The translations under genes and the position numbers were made by a program. A stretch of 64,000 nucleotides of DNA from Mycolicibacterium monacense. Lineage in GTDB: Bacteria; Actinomycetota; Actinomycetes; Mycobacteriales; Mycobacteriaceae. Under the pieces are notes generated by a model, which ran no database searches, was not told where the DNA came from, and was given only the letters and a program-made list of their open reading frames with translations. The stretch lies in contig NZ_AP022617.1 in assembly GCF_010731575.1 (NCBI RefSeq), positions 3,534,001 through 3,598,000 on the forward strand. The letters run 5' to 3'. Shown piece by piece: positions 17,996 through 26,099 of the stretch (within the stretch, counting starts at the first letter, position 1; each line of letters opens with the position of its first letter).

Positions 17996-18124
17996 CTAGA
18001 TGATGATCACCGGGATGAACACGCCGAACAGCCAGAAGCCCCACGCGCGGAAGCCCGCGCCCTCTGCGGCCGCGGTCAGCATGCCGGCGACGATGCCTCC
18101 CGCAACGATTCTCTCGACGGTCAT
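17996..18124 (-). CDS. Small single-pass membrane protein, 42 residues
   Basis: Starts at ATG 18124 behind a strong AGGAG site 8 bp away. The product has a short polar head (MTVERIVAG), an alanine/glycine-rich segment, and a very hydrophobic C-terminus ending FGVFIPVIII. A longer upstream extension is possible but lacks a ribosome site and looks non-coding. It lies alone between the AI-2E permease and the carboxymuconolactone decarboxylase promoter. I do not recognise a family. Confidence 0.6.
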   Translation of the reverse strand: MTVERIVAGGIVAGMLTAAAEGAGFRAWGFWLFGVFIPVIII

Positions 18125-18222
18125 GTCTGCGACTCCTTGTCTACGTGGAACTGACCCGGATCGCCCCGACTCGAGTGTCGACCCCTGCTTGGATCGACCC
18201 GTCGCGGAGGCGTGACAATTGC

Positions 18223-18249
18223 TGTCACAATTCGGCGGGCCGTCTCGTC
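18223..18249 (+). promoter_or_regulatory. ECF41/SigJ-type promoter of the carboxymuconolactone decarboxylase gene
   Basis: TGTCACA (18223-18229), 16 bases, then CGTC (18246-18249). This is the promoter pattern known for ECF41 sigma factors, and the neighbour sigJ encodes such a factor. The expected transcription start falls at or within 2-3 bases of the ATG at 18258, and there is no Shine-Dalgarno sequence, so the mRNA is probably leaderless. Confidence 0.75.
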
Positions 18250-18257
18250 TGCAATGT

Positions 18258-18881
18258 ATGACTTCCACATCACGCATCGAACCCGTTCCGCCTCAGCGTG
18301 CGTCGCTGTTCACCAGGGCGCTCTACCGGGTCGCCAAACGCCGCTTCGGTGAGGTGCCCGAACCGTTCGCCGTCGCCGCCCACCATCCGCGGCTGATGCT
18401 CGCCAACGTCGTTCACGAAGGTCTGCTGCAGTCGGGTTCGAAGGTCCTGCCGGCCAGCGTCCGTGAGCTCGCGGTGTTCTGGACCGCGCGCACCGTCGGC
18501 TGTTCGTGGTGTGTCGACTTCGGTGCGATGCTGCAGCGCCTCGACGGCCTCGACGTCGACCGGCTCACCGACATCGACCACTACGCCACCTCACCGCGCT
18601 ACACCGACGACGAGCGAGCGGCCATCGCCTACGCCGACGCGATGACCACAGACCCCCACACCGTCACCGACGACCAGGTGGCCGATCTGCGCCGCCGGTT
18701 CGGGGAGGCCGGGGTGATCGAGCTGACCTACCAGATCGGGGTGGAGAACATGCGAGCCCGGATGTATGCGGCGCTGGGCATCACCGAGCAGGGGTTCAGT
18801 GCCGATGCCTGCAGGGTGCCCTGGGTCACCGATGAGCGCCTGCGCGAAGAGCGCGCTACCGACGAAGAGGCGACGCCGTGA
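18258..18881 (+). CDS. Carboxymuconolactone decarboxylase-like (AhpD-fold) protein
   Basis: A protein of 207 residues. The AhpD-like core holds the redox motif in TVGCSWCVDFG (CxxC) in a helical context (VRELAVFWTARTVGC), and FGEAGVIELTYQIGVENMRAR is the conserved later helix. Family members are thiol peroxidase partners or decarboxylases; the exact reaction is unknown. Start ATG 18258 fits the leaderless promoter. It converges on and overlaps sigJ by 26 bp. Such genes are the typical neighbours and targets of ECF41 sigma factors, so it is very likely SigJ-controlled. Confidence 0.85.
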   Translation: MTSTSRIEPVPPQRASLFTRALYRVAKRRFGEVPEPFAVAAHHPRLMLANVVHEGLLQSGSKVLPASVRELAVFWTARTVGCSWCVDFGAMLQRLDGLDVDRLTDIDHYATSPRYTDDERAAIAYADAMTTDPHTVTDDQVADLRRRFGEAGVIELTYQIGVENMRARMYAALGITEQGFSADACRVPWVTDERLREERATDEEATP

Positions 18882-19764
18882 ACTTGTCCGGGTTGGCGAC
18901 GTCCCAGATCGCGCACACCTTGCCGTCGCGCACGGTCAGCGCCTGGATGCGCGGCGCCATCGCGGGCCACTCACCGTCGGCGGGCAGGCCCGCGGTGTAG
19001 AGCCCGAGGTCGCCGTTGACGAGTACGAGGTCGCCCGCCTCGAAGAACCGCGGACCGTAGCGACGGGCCAGCCCGAAGACGAACCTGGCCACCTTGTCGG
19101 CGCCGTGGATGACGCGAGGAGCGGTGGGCGCCTTGCGGTTCGAGTCTCCGGTGAAGGTGACGTCGGGGTGCAGCAGTTCGACGACGGCGGCCATGTCACC
19201 CGCCGCCATCGCCGCCATCAGCCGGCCCACGGCCTCGTCGTGGGACGGGTCGCGGGCGGGCGCCTCGGCATCGGCGACGGCCCGGCGGGCCCGCGACGCG
19301 AGTTGACGGGCCGCGGCGGGGTTCACCCCGAGGACGCCGGCGATCTCGGTGAACGGCACCGCGAAGCCGTCGTGCAGGACGAACGCCACCCGCTGGTCGG
19401 GGGTCAACCGTTCGAGCACCACCATCGCCGCGAACCGGGCGTCCTCGGCGGCGACCACCGCCGACAACGGATCGGTGCGGTCAAAGCCCGTGACGACGGG
19501 TTCGGGCAGCCATTCGCCGACATAGGTCTCCCGTCGCCGGGCGGCCGACCGCAGCCGGTCGAGGCCGATGCGGCTGACCACCGTCGTCAGCCACGCGCGC
19601 AGATCGGCGATGCCGGACCGGTCCTCCCCCAGCGCATCCCACCGCAGCCAGGCATCCTGCACGGCGTCCTCGGCATCGGTCACCGAACCCGTCAGGCGGT
19701 AGGCCACCGACAGCAGATACGGTCGCAGGCTCTCGAACTCGTCGATCCGCGCACTCGCGGTCAT
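18856..19764 (-). CDS. sigJ: ECF sigma factor SigJ (ECF41 type, SnoaL-like C-terminus)
   Basis: A protein of 302 residues. Region 2 lies at about 8-75 (LRPYLLSVAYRLTGSVTDAED), region 4 at about 115-165 (LTPDQRVAFVLHDGFAVPF with the HTH after it), then a SnoaL/NTF2-like domain at about 185-300. The C-terminus has NPDKF, matching the NPDKL-type signature of ECF41 factors, whose fused domain controls activity in place of an anti-sigma factor. The DGGGR-like motif is replaced by TGDSNRK. Start ATG 19764 lies 7 bp after TACACT, suggesting a leaderless mRNA. Equivalent to Rv3328c. Confidence 0.92.
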   Translation of the reverse strand: MTASARIDEFESLRPYLLSVAYRLTGSVTDAEDAVQDAWLRWDALGEDRSGIADLRAWLTTVVSRIGLDRLRSAARRRETYVGEWLPEPVVTGFDRTDPLSAVVAAEDARFAAMVVLERLTPDQRVAFVLHDGFAVPFTEIAGVLGVNPAAARQLASRARRAVADAEAPARDPSHDEAVGRLMAAMAAGDMAAVVELLHPDVTFTGDSNRKAPTAPRVIHGADKVARFVFGLARRYGPRFFEAGDLVLVNGDLGLYTAGLPADGEWPAMAPRIQALTVRDGKVCAIWDVANPDKFTASPLRR

Positions 19765-19771
19765 AGGGCCG

Positions 19772-19777
19772 AGTGTA
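19772..19777 (-). promoter_or_regulatory. Candidate -10 element of sigJ
   Basis: TACACT on the minus strand fits the mycobacterial TANNNT -10 consensus. The sigJ ATG follows after 7 bases and no ribosome site is present, so transcription probably starts at the ATG. No convincing -35 element was seen. Confidence 0.45.
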
Positions 19778-19870
19778 GGAGCGGAGCCGCCGGCGAATTC
19801 TGGCCGTCTGCTCAGCCCCCGCACAGCGGTTGTCCAGGAAACGAAACAGTGGATCCAGTAGCGTCACCTG

Positions 19871-21085
19871 GTGCTCCCACAGTCAGCGCCGGCCGCCGAC
19901 GCCGGCCCCGTCGCCGCACCCGCCGATCGGGTGGCGTCGCTGACGGGTCTGCGGGGCATCGCGGCGCTTCTCGTGGTGGGCACCCACGCGGCGTTCGCGA
20001 CGGGCAAGCTGCCGCACGGCTACCTCGGGACCGTCTACGCACGTCTCGACATCGGTGTCGCGATCTTCTTCGTCCTGTCCGGCTTCCTGCTGTTCCGCCC
20101 GTGGGTACGCGCGGCCGCCACCGGCATGCCCGGACCGTCCGTCGACCGGTACGCGCGGCGCCGCGCGCGGCGCATCCTGCCCGCCTATCTGGTCACCGTG
20201 CTGCTGGCCTACCTCGTCTTCGCGCTCTGGACCGTCGAGGAGACACCCGGCCAGAGTTGGGCGGGGCTGGCGCGCCATCTCACGCTCACGCAGATCTACA
20301 CCGGGGACTATCTGTTCACGTATCTGCACCACGGCCTGTCGCAGACATGGAGCCTGGCCGTGGAGGTGTCGTTCTACGTCGCCCTGCCGCTGCTGGCGTA
20401 CCTGCTCTGGGTGGTGTGGTGCCGCAGGACGTGGCGCCCCGTGCGCCTACTGGGCGGCCTGGTGGCGATGGCCGCGGTGAGCCCGGTGTGGTTGACCGTC
20501 GTCCACACGACGGAGTGGCTGCCGAACTCCGCGGGGATGTGGCTACCGGCCCATCTCGACTGGTTCGCCGGCGGCATGGCGTTGGCGACCCTGCAGCGCA
20601 TGGGCGTCCGCTGCCGCGCCGCGGTGGCGATACCGCTGGCGATACTGCTCTTCCTCGTCGTCAGCACGCCGGTGGCGGGTGAGATGACGATGGGGCCGAT
20701 GCCGTTGTGGGCGCCGCTGATGAAGAATTTGCTGTACGCGTGCATCGCCACGCTCGCGGTCGCGCCCCTGGCCCTCGGCGCACCGGCTAGGACTGGCGGC
20801 TGGTACCGGCGGGCGCTGTCCTGCAGACCGGTCGCATGGCTGGGTGAGGTCTCCTACGAGCTGTTCCTGCTGCACGTCCTCGTCATGGCCGTCCTCATCC
20901 ATGCGCTGGACTGGCCGCTGTTCGGCGGTTCGCTGGCCGGTCTGTTCGCGCTGACGCTGCTGTTCGCGGTCCCGTCGGCCTGGGCGCTGAACCGGCTGAC
21001 GTGGCGGCCGGCCGACAATTCGCCGGATCTTCGATGTTTCGGCACGTCGGCGGGTGAGAATCCAGTGGAGACCCAGCGGTACTGA
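19871..21085 (+). CDS. Acyltransferase 3 family membrane protein
   Basis: A protein of 404 residues with about ten membrane helices. Family landmarks are the N-terminal SLTGLRGIAALLVVGTH (Arg and His near the active site), the FFVLSGFLLF segment, the RRARRILPAYL loop, and LSQTWSLAVEVSFYV. Relatives O-acylate sugars, peptidoglycan or glycolipids at the membrane. The acceptor here is unknown. GTG 19871 is 6 bp after a TAGCGT hexamer, consistent with a leaderless start. It diverges from sigJ. Confidence 0.85.
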   Translation: MLPQSAPAADAGPVAAPADRVASLTGLRGIAALLVVGTHAAFATGKLPHGYLGTVYARLDIGVAIFFVLSGFLLFRPWVRAAATGMPGPSVDRYARRRARRILPAYLVTVLLAYLVFALWTVEETPGQSWAGLARHLTLTQIYTGDYLFTYLHHGLSQTWSLAVEVSFYVALPLLAYLLWVVWCRRTWRPVRLLGGLVAMAAVSPVWLTVVHTTEWLPNSAGMWLPAHLDWFAGGMALATLQRMGVRCRAAVAIPLAILLFLVVSTPVAGEMTMGPMPLWAPLMKNLLYACIATLAVAPLALGAPARTGGWYRRALSCRPVAWLGEVSYELFLLHVLVMAVLIHALDWPLFGGSLAGLFALTLLFAVPSAWALNRLTWRPADNSPDLRCFGTSAGENPVETQRY

Positions 21086-21100
21086 ACGTCGGAGGTCACC

Positions 21101-21388
21101 ATGGTGCGCCCGTTCCTCGGCTCGATCCTCGCCGCGGCGGCAGCCCTGGGACTCGCACCCCCGGCGGCCGCCAACGAAGGTCCGCTGCTCGAATTGCAGT
21201 CGCAGTTCGCATTCCTGACCGCCGACCAGCTGCTCAGAGAGGGGTACTGGGCCTGCCGGGCCGCCCGCAGCGGTATGGGCTCATCGGACATCGTCCCGAT
21301 GGTGCAGCAGCATCTCAAGTACTCGGGCGCCTCGCTCGCGGTCGCCAACAAGATCGTCTCGACCGCGATCGTCCACCTCGACTGCTGA
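21101..21388 (+). CDS. Small secreted DUF732-like protein
   Basis: A protein of 95 residues. A signal peptide of about 24 residues ends in an alanine-rich site (PPAAANEG). The mature part has the DUF732 pattern: FLTADQLLREGYWACRAARSG, then a helix and IVSTAIVHLDC, giving two cysteines likely to form a disulfide. Such small exported helical proteins are common in mycobacteria and of unknown function. Lies 15 bp after the acyltransferase and is probably co-transcribed. Confidence 0.75.
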   Translation: MVRPFLGSILAAAAALGLAPPAAANEGPLLELQSQFAFLTADQLLREGYWACRAARSGMGSSDIVPMVQQHLKYSGASLAVANKIVSTAIVHLDC

Positions 21389-21391
21389 CTA

Positions 21392-21470
21392 CCGCTTCTT
21401 GACGGAGCTAATGGTTCAATCCGCTCCGCTTCTTGACGGAGCTAATGGTTCAATCCGCTTCGCTTCTTGA
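21392..21470. repeat. 34-bp tandem duplication of the aldehyde dehydrogenase gene end
   Basis: Two identical 34-bp units (21392-21425 and 21426-21459) are followed by an 11-bp start of a third. Read on the minus strand, the unit carries the last codons (KKRSGLNH) and the TAG stop of the aldehyde dehydrogenase gene. The first copy in reading direction is the real gene end; the second lies just beyond it. Perfect identity suggests a recent event. Confidence 0.9.
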
Positions 21471-22965
21471 ACACCGTCCGGTGCCACTCCTTCTCGGCCA
21501 CCCCGGTGATATCGCTCATCACGTGCTTGATCGTGAGGTACTCCTCGAACGAGTAGTCGCTCATGTCCTTGCCGAAGCCTGATGCGCCCACGCCGCCGTG
21601 CGGCATCTCGCTGATGATCGGGATGTGGTCGTTGATCCACACGCAACCGGCGTCGATCTCACGGGACGCCCGCTGCGCGCGATAGACGTCACGCGTCCAC
21701 GCCGAGGCCGCCAACCCGTAATCGGTGTCGTTGGCCTGACGCAGCGCATCGTCGTCGTCGGTGAACGAGCGCACCGTGAGCACCGGACCGAAGATCTCTT
21801 CGCGGTACACCTCGGACTGCTCGCCGACGTCGGCGATCAGGGTCGGGCGGTAGAACGAACCGGGCAGATCGGGGATCGTCCCGCCGGTCACGACGCGACC
21901 GCCCTCGGCCGGGGCGCGCGACACCATGCCCGCCACCTTGTCGCGGTGGGCCGTCGAGATCAGCGGACCCAGGTCGGTGTCGGGATCCTCCGGATCGCCG
22001 ACGACGATCTTGCCCATCACCTCGGCGACGCCGGCCACGAAGTCGTCGTAGAGATCACGCGCGACGATCGCGCGCGTCGCGGCCGTGCAGTCCTGGCCGG
22101 AGTTGATCAGCGAACCGGCGACCGCTCCCTGGATCGCGGCGTCGAGGTCCGCGTCGTCGAACACCACGAACGGGGCCTTGCCGCCGAGTTCGAGTTGCGT
22201 GCGGTGCCCGTGCACCGCGGCCGCCGACATCACCTTGCGGCCAACGACCGTCGACCCGGTGAACGTCACCAGGTCGACCCCGGGGTGCCCCGCCAGTGCG
22301 GTGCCCACGTCGGCGCCGAAACCGGTGACCACGTTGAGCACACCTGGCGGCAGGCCCGCCTCACCGGCCAGCCGCGCCAACGTCAGCGTGGTCAGCGGCG
22401 TCAGCTCGCAGGGTTTGATCACCACGGTGCAGCCGGCGGCCAGCGCGGGCAGCACCTTCCACACCGCCATCTGCAGCGGATAGTTCCAGGGGGTGATGGT
22501 CGCGACGACGCCGATCGCCTCCCGCCGGATGCTCGAGGTGTGATCACCGGAGTACTCGGCGGTCGCCTTGCCCTCCAGGTGCCGGGCCGCGCCGGCGAAG
22601 AAGTCGATGTTGTCGACGCTGCCGGGCACGTCGAACTCGCGGGCCAGCCGCACCGGCTTCCCGGTCTGGCTGACCTCCTCGGCGACCAGTAGGTCGGTGT
22701 GCTCGTCGGCCAGCTTCGCCAGCTTGGCCAGCACCGCCGAACGTTCGGCCGGGGTCGCGGTCGCCCACCCGGGTAGGGCGGCCCGGGCCGCGGCGACGGC
22801 CACATCCACGTCGACGTTCGCCGCGCGGGCATATTCTGTGACGACCGCACCGGTCGCGGGGTTGACGATCTGGAACGAACCGCCGCCGGTCTGCGCCGGC
22901 GCACCATTGATCCAGCTGCTGGCCACTGAGTTGGACGCCGAGGCGTTCGACGCAAGTGCTGTCAT
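21442..22965 (-). CDS. Aldehyde dehydrogenase, probably aminobutyraldehyde-type
   Basis: A protein of 507 residues, NAD-dependent. Motifs: ITPWNYPLQMAVWKVLPALAAG (cofactor site), FTGSTVVG, the general base Glu in LELGGKAPFVV, and the nucleophile Cys in NSGQDCTA. NSGQDCTA and the IPIISEMPHGGVGASGFGKDMS segment resemble gamma-aminobutyraldehyde dehydrogenases (PatD type), which oxidise the aldehyde formed from putrescine. Divergent from the Lrp regulator and the aminotransferase, so a transaminase-dehydrogenase pathway for an amine or omega-amino acid is likely. Substrate is inferred. Confidence 0.88.
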   Translation of the reverse strand: MTALASNASASNSVASSWINGAPAQTGGGSFQIVNPATGAVVTEYARAANVDVDVAVAAARAALPGWATATPAERSAVLAKLAKLADEHTDLLVAEEVSQTGKPVRLAREFDVPGSVDNIDFFAGAARHLEGKATAEYSGDHTSSIRREAIGVVATITPWNYPLQMAVWKVLPALAAGCTVVIKPCELTPLTTLTLARLAGEAGLPPGVLNVVTGFGADVGTALAGHPGVDLVTFTGSTVVGRKVMSAAAVHGHRTQLELGGKAPFVVFDDADLDAAIQGAVAGSLINSGQDCTAATRAIVARDLYDDFVAGVAEVMGKIVVGDPEDPDTDLGPLISTAHRDKVAGMVSRAPAEGGRVVTGGTIPDLPGSFYRPTLIADVGEQSEVYREEIFGPVLTVRSFTDDDDALRQANDTDYGLAASAWTRDVYRAQRASREIDAGCVWINDHIPIISEMPHGGVGASGFGKDMSDYSFEEYLTIKHVMSDITGVAEKEWHRTVFKKRSGLNH

Positions 22966-23002
22966 GGGTCCAACGCTATCGGACCCACATCACCCCTGCT
23001 GC

Positions 23003-23047
23003 GCATACCGCATACCGTCGCGGTCGAAACGATTGATTTCATCGATC
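23003..23047. promoter_or_regulatory. Candidate Lrp operator region in the divergent promoter
   Basis: Two signals lie in the 113-bp gap between the aldehyde dehydrogenase and Lrp genes. One is an adjacent direct repeat, GCATACC twice (23003-23016). The other is a dyad GAT-n-GAT-nnn-ATC-n-ATC (23031-23047). Lrp/AsnC proteins usually bind spaced dyads next to their own gene, so these are plausible sites, unproven. Confidence 0.35.
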
Positions 23048-23078
23048 TGGTTGCCGCTGACGACGGATTCCGTGCACA

Positions 23079-23609
23079 ATGCCCTATATGGCCAACCCCG
23101 AGGGTGAGCACGACATTCAACCGGTGTCGCTGCGCGTGAGCCAGTCGCGCCCCGGCGCGTACTTCCAGCTCGACGAGCTGTCCAAGGCGATCATCGAGAA
23201 GTTGCAGCAGGACGGACGGCGCTCGTACGCGGGGATCGGCAAGGCGGTCGGCCTCTCGGAGGCCGCGGTGCGACAGCGCGTCCAGCGCATGGTCGACGCC
23301 GGCGTCATGCAGATCGTCGCGGTGACCGATCCGATGCAACTCGGGTTCGCCCGGCAGGCGATGATCGGCATCCGGTGCACCGGCGATACGACGAAGATCG
23401 CGGAGAAGCTCGCCGCCATCCCGTCGGTCGACTACGTGGTGCTCACCGCGGGCTCGTTCGACGCCATCGCCGAAGTGGTCTGTGAGGACGACGACGACCT
23501 CCTCGACCTGTTGAACACGAAGATCCGCGCGCTGCCGGGAGTGGTATCCACGGAGACGTTGGTATATCTCAAACTGGTTAAGCAGCAATATAATTGGGGA
23601 ACACGATGA
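23079..23609 (+). CDS. Lrp/AsnC family transcription regulator
   Basis: A protein of 176 residues. The N-terminal winged helix-turn-helix spans about 27-85 (LDELSKAIIEKLQQDGRRSYAGIGKAVGLSEAAVRQRVQRM). A RAM/AsnC ligand-binding domain follows (about 90-165: IAVTDP-like strand, VLTAGSFDAIAEVVC). Start is ATG 23079 or 23088; neither has a clear ribosome site. The stop overlaps the aminotransferase start as ATGA, and the dehydrogenase is divergent, so it most likely controls both, sensing an amino acid or amine. Confidence 0.9.
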   Translation: MPYMANPEGEHDIQPVSLRVSQSRPGAYFQLDELSKAIIEKLQQDGRRSYAGIGKAVGLSEAAVRQRVQRMVDAGVMQIVAVTDPMQLGFARQAMIGIRCTGDTTKIAEKLAAIPSVDYVVLTAGSFDAIAEVVCEDDDDLLDLLNTKIRALPGVVSTETLVYLKLVKQQYNWGTR

Positions 23610-24991
23610 CGCAGTCCTATATCACCGAGCCCGTCACGAGCGAACTCGGGGCGAAAGCCAACCGGCACCTGTGGGGGCATTTCGCCCGCCACGGCGAAGG
23701 CATCACCCCGCCGATCATCACCCGCGGCGAGGGTGTGCGCATCTGGGATGACAAGGGCCGCAGCTACATCGACGGACTGTCCGGGTTGTTCGTCGTCCAG
23801 GTCGGCCATGGCCGCAAGGAACTCGCCGAGGCCGCGGCCAAACAGGCCGAGACGCTGTCGTTCTTCCCGCTGTGGTCCTACGCCACCCCGCCCGCGATCG
23901 AACTCGCCGAGCGCATCGCCAATTACGCACCCGGTGACCTGAACCGCGTGTTCTTCACCACCGGTGGCGGCGAGGCCGTCGAGAGCGCGTGGAAGCTGGC
24001 GAAGCAGTACTTCAAGCTGACCGGGAAACCGGGCAAGTACAAGGTGGTTTCGCGGTCCATCGCCTACCACGGCACGCCGCAGGGAGCGCTGGCCATCACG
24101 GGCATCCCTACGTTCAAGGCGCCGTTCGATCCGCCGACCCCCGGCGGTTTCCGGGTGCCGAACACGAACTTCTACCGTGCGCCGGAACCGTATGCGCACG
24201 ACGTCAAGGCGTTCGGGCAGTACTGCGCGGACCGCATCGCCGAGGCCATCGAGTTCGAGGGGCCCGACACCGTTGCGGCCGTCTTCCTCGAGCCAGTGCA
24301 GAACGCGGGTGGCTGTTTCCCGCCTCCCCCAGGCTATTTCGAGCGGGTCCGCGAGATCTGCGACGAGTACGACGTGCTGCTGGTGTCCGACGAGGTGATC
24401 TGCGCCTACGGCCGAATCGGGTCGATGTTCGCCTGCGACGACTTCGGTTACGTGCCGGACATCATCACCAGCGCCAAGGGTCTGACCTCGGGCTACTCCC
24501 CGCTCGGCGCGATGATCGCCAGCGACCGGCTGTTCGAACCGTTCAACGACGGTAAGACGACCTTCGGGCACGGTTACACCTTCGGCGGGCATCCGGTGTC
24601 CGCGGCGGTGGCGCTGGCCAACCTCGACATCTTCGAGCGCGAAGGCCTCAACGACCACGTCAAGGAGAACGCCCCGGCGTTCCGGGCGACGCTGGAGAAG
24701 CTCTACGACCTGCCGATCGTCGGCGACGTCCGCGGCGAGGGCTTCTTCTACGGCATCGAACTGGTCAAGGACAAGGCCACCAAGGAGACCTTCGACGACG
24801 ACGAGTCGGAGCGGCTGCTGCGCGGGTTCCTGACCCCTGCCCTGTGGGAGGCCGGGCTGTACTGCCGCGCCGACGACCGTGGCGACCCAGTGGTGCAGCT
24901 GGCGCCGCCGCTGATCAGCGGCCAGGCCGAATTCGATGCGATCTACGAGATCCTGCACGGCGTGCTCAGCGAGGCCGCGCGCCGACTCTGA
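23606..24991 (+). CDS. Class III PLP-dependent aminotransferase
   Basis: A protein of 461 residues. The PLP lysine is K291 in TSAKGLTSGYSPLG and the cofactor Asp is in LLVSDEVICAYGR (D262). The N-terminal DGLSGLFVVQVGHG and FTTGGGEAVESAWKLAK are typical of omega-amino acid:pyruvate or putrescine aminotransferases. In this context (Lrp regulator, aminobutyraldehyde-type dehydrogenase) it probably transaminates a diamine or omega-amino acid. Position matches Rv3329, next after sigJ in M. tuberculosis. Start ATG 23606 is preceded by GGGGA. Confidence 0.9.
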   Translation: MTQSYITEPVTSELGAKANRHLWGHFARHGEGITPPIITRGEGVRIWDDKGRSYIDGLSGLFVVQVGHGRKELAEAAAKQAETLSFFPLWSYATPPAIELAERIANYAPGDLNRVFFTTGGGEAVESAWKLAKQYFKLTGKPGKYKVVSRSIAYHGTPQGALAITGIPTFKAPFDPPTPGGFRVPNTNFYRAPEPYAHDVKAFGQYCADRIAEAIEFEGPDTVAAVFLEPVQNAGGCFPPPPGYFERVREICDEYDVLLVSDEVICAYGRIGSMFACDDFGYVPDIITSAKGLTSGYSPLGAMIASDRLFEPFNDGKTTFGHGYTFGGHPVSAAVALANLDIFEREGLNDHVKENAPAFRATLEKLYDLPIVGDVRGEGFFYGIELVKDKATKETFDDDESERLLRGFLTPALWEAGLYCRADDRGDPVVQLAPPLISGQAEFDAIYEILHGVLSEAARRL

Positions 24992-24997
24992 CGGTCT

Positions 24998-25063
24998 TGC
25001 GCCGAGGCTGCCGGGAGATCGCCGTTTTGCGCAATACCGTGATCTGCCAGCAGGCTCGGCGCA
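24998..25063. repeat. Interspersed palindromic element, copy 2
   Basis: Arms 24998-25020 and 25041-25063 match at 20 of 23 positions and begin TGCGCCGAG. The inner 20 bases are also largely self-complementary, making one long imperfect hairpin with almost no loop. It lies between the aminotransferase stop and the SMP-30-like gene. It shares the CGCCGAG-CTGC-GG-AGATC pattern with copies 1 and 3. Confidence 0.75.
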
Positions 25064-25084
25064 TCGCCGCGTAGCGTCGGCGAC

Positions 25085-26098
25085 GTGGCCTTCACGCGCA
25101 AGCCGCCCATCGACCCGGTCCGCTGGCAGCCGCCACCCGTCGACGACCTGCCGCCACTCCCGTCCCCGCCGGTCACCGTGGTGCCCGTACCGGGTCACGC
25201 ACCCGAGGACGTGGTCGTCGACGCCGCGGGGCGGCTGTACACGGGCGTCGACGACGGCCGGATCCTGCGCCTGACACCGGACGGCGGCGTGCCGGCGGTG
25301 ATCGCGAACACCGGCGGCCGCCCGCTCGGCCTCGCGGTGGCCCGTGACGGACGCCTGCTGATCTGCGACAGCCCGCGTGGGCTGCTCGCGCTCGACCCCG
25401 AAACCGGCCGGTTCGAACCACTGGTGGAGACGGTCGGGGGCCGACACCTGCAGTTCTGCTCGAATGTCACCGAAACCGCCGACGGCACAATCTATTTCAC
25501 CGAGTCGACGAGTGCGTTCACCTATGCGTACTTCAAGGGCGCGGCGCTGGAGGCACGTGGCCGCGGCGGGCTGTTCCGCCGGGATCCCGACGGGACGGTG
25601 ACGACGCTGGCCGACGGCCTCTACTTCACCAACGGTGTGACGGTGACGGCCGACGGGTCGGCGCTGGTGTTCGCCGAGACGCTCGGCCGCAGGCTGTCGA
25701 AGTTCTGGCTGACCGGTCCGCAGGCCGGGACGATCACGCCGCTGGTCGGCCACCTGCCCGGCTATCCCGACAACCTCTCGACCGGGGCCGACGGGCGAAT
25801 CTGGGTCGCGATGGTCTCGGCGCCCAACGCCGCCGCGGAGGGGTTGGCGCCGCGTGCCCCGGTGCTGCGCAAGCTGCTGTGGTTGCTACCCGACCGGTTC
25901 GCCCCGCAACTCACACCCGAGGTGTGGGCGGTGGCCTTCGACCCGGACAGCGGCGCCGTGGTCGGCGGCCTGCGGACCACGCATCCGGACTTCGGCATGG
26001 TGACCGGACTGGTCGAGGCGGGCGGACGGCTGTGGATGGGGTGCATCGGGGCGTCGGCGCTCGCACACGTCGCACTCGACGACGTGGCCCTGCCCTGA
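25085..26098 (+). CDS. SMP-30/gluconolactonase-like beta-propeller protein
   Basis: A protein of 337 residues, cytoplasmic by absence of a signal. Repeated blades are visible: APEDVVVDAAGRLYTGVDDGRI, PLGLAVARDGRLLICDS, FTNGVTVTADGSALVFAETLGRRL and PGYPDNLSTGADGRIWVAM. The Asn in the blade motifs and DNLS are the usual metal and active-site positions of SMP-30 and strictosidine synthase-like hydrolases. It probably hydrolyses a lactone or ester; substrate unknown. GTG 25085 start. Palindromic repeats flank it on both sides, so it is likely its own unit. Confidence 0.82.
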   Translation: MAFTRKPPIDPVRWQPPPVDDLPPLPSPPVTVVPVPGHAPEDVVVDAAGRLYTGVDDGRILRLTPDGGVPAVIANTGGRPLGLAVARDGRLLICDSPRGLLALDPETGRFEPLVETVGGRHLQFCSNVTETADGTIYFTESTSAFTYAYFKGAALEARGRGGLFRRDPDGTVTTLADGLYFTNGVTVTADGSALVFAETLGRRLSKFWLTGPQAGTITPLVGHLPGYPDNLSTGADGRIWVAMVSAPNAAAEGLAPRAPVLRKLLWLLPDRFAPQLTPEVWAVAFDPDSGAVVGGLRTTHPDFGMVTGLVEAGGRLWMGCIGASALAHVALDDVALP

Positions 26099-26099
26099 A

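Noticed and set aside
23432..25753. 773-codon open frame antisense to Lrp, aminotransferase and SMP-30 genes
   Set aside because: Spans three well-supported genes and has Arg/Gly/Ala-rich composition without any domain.
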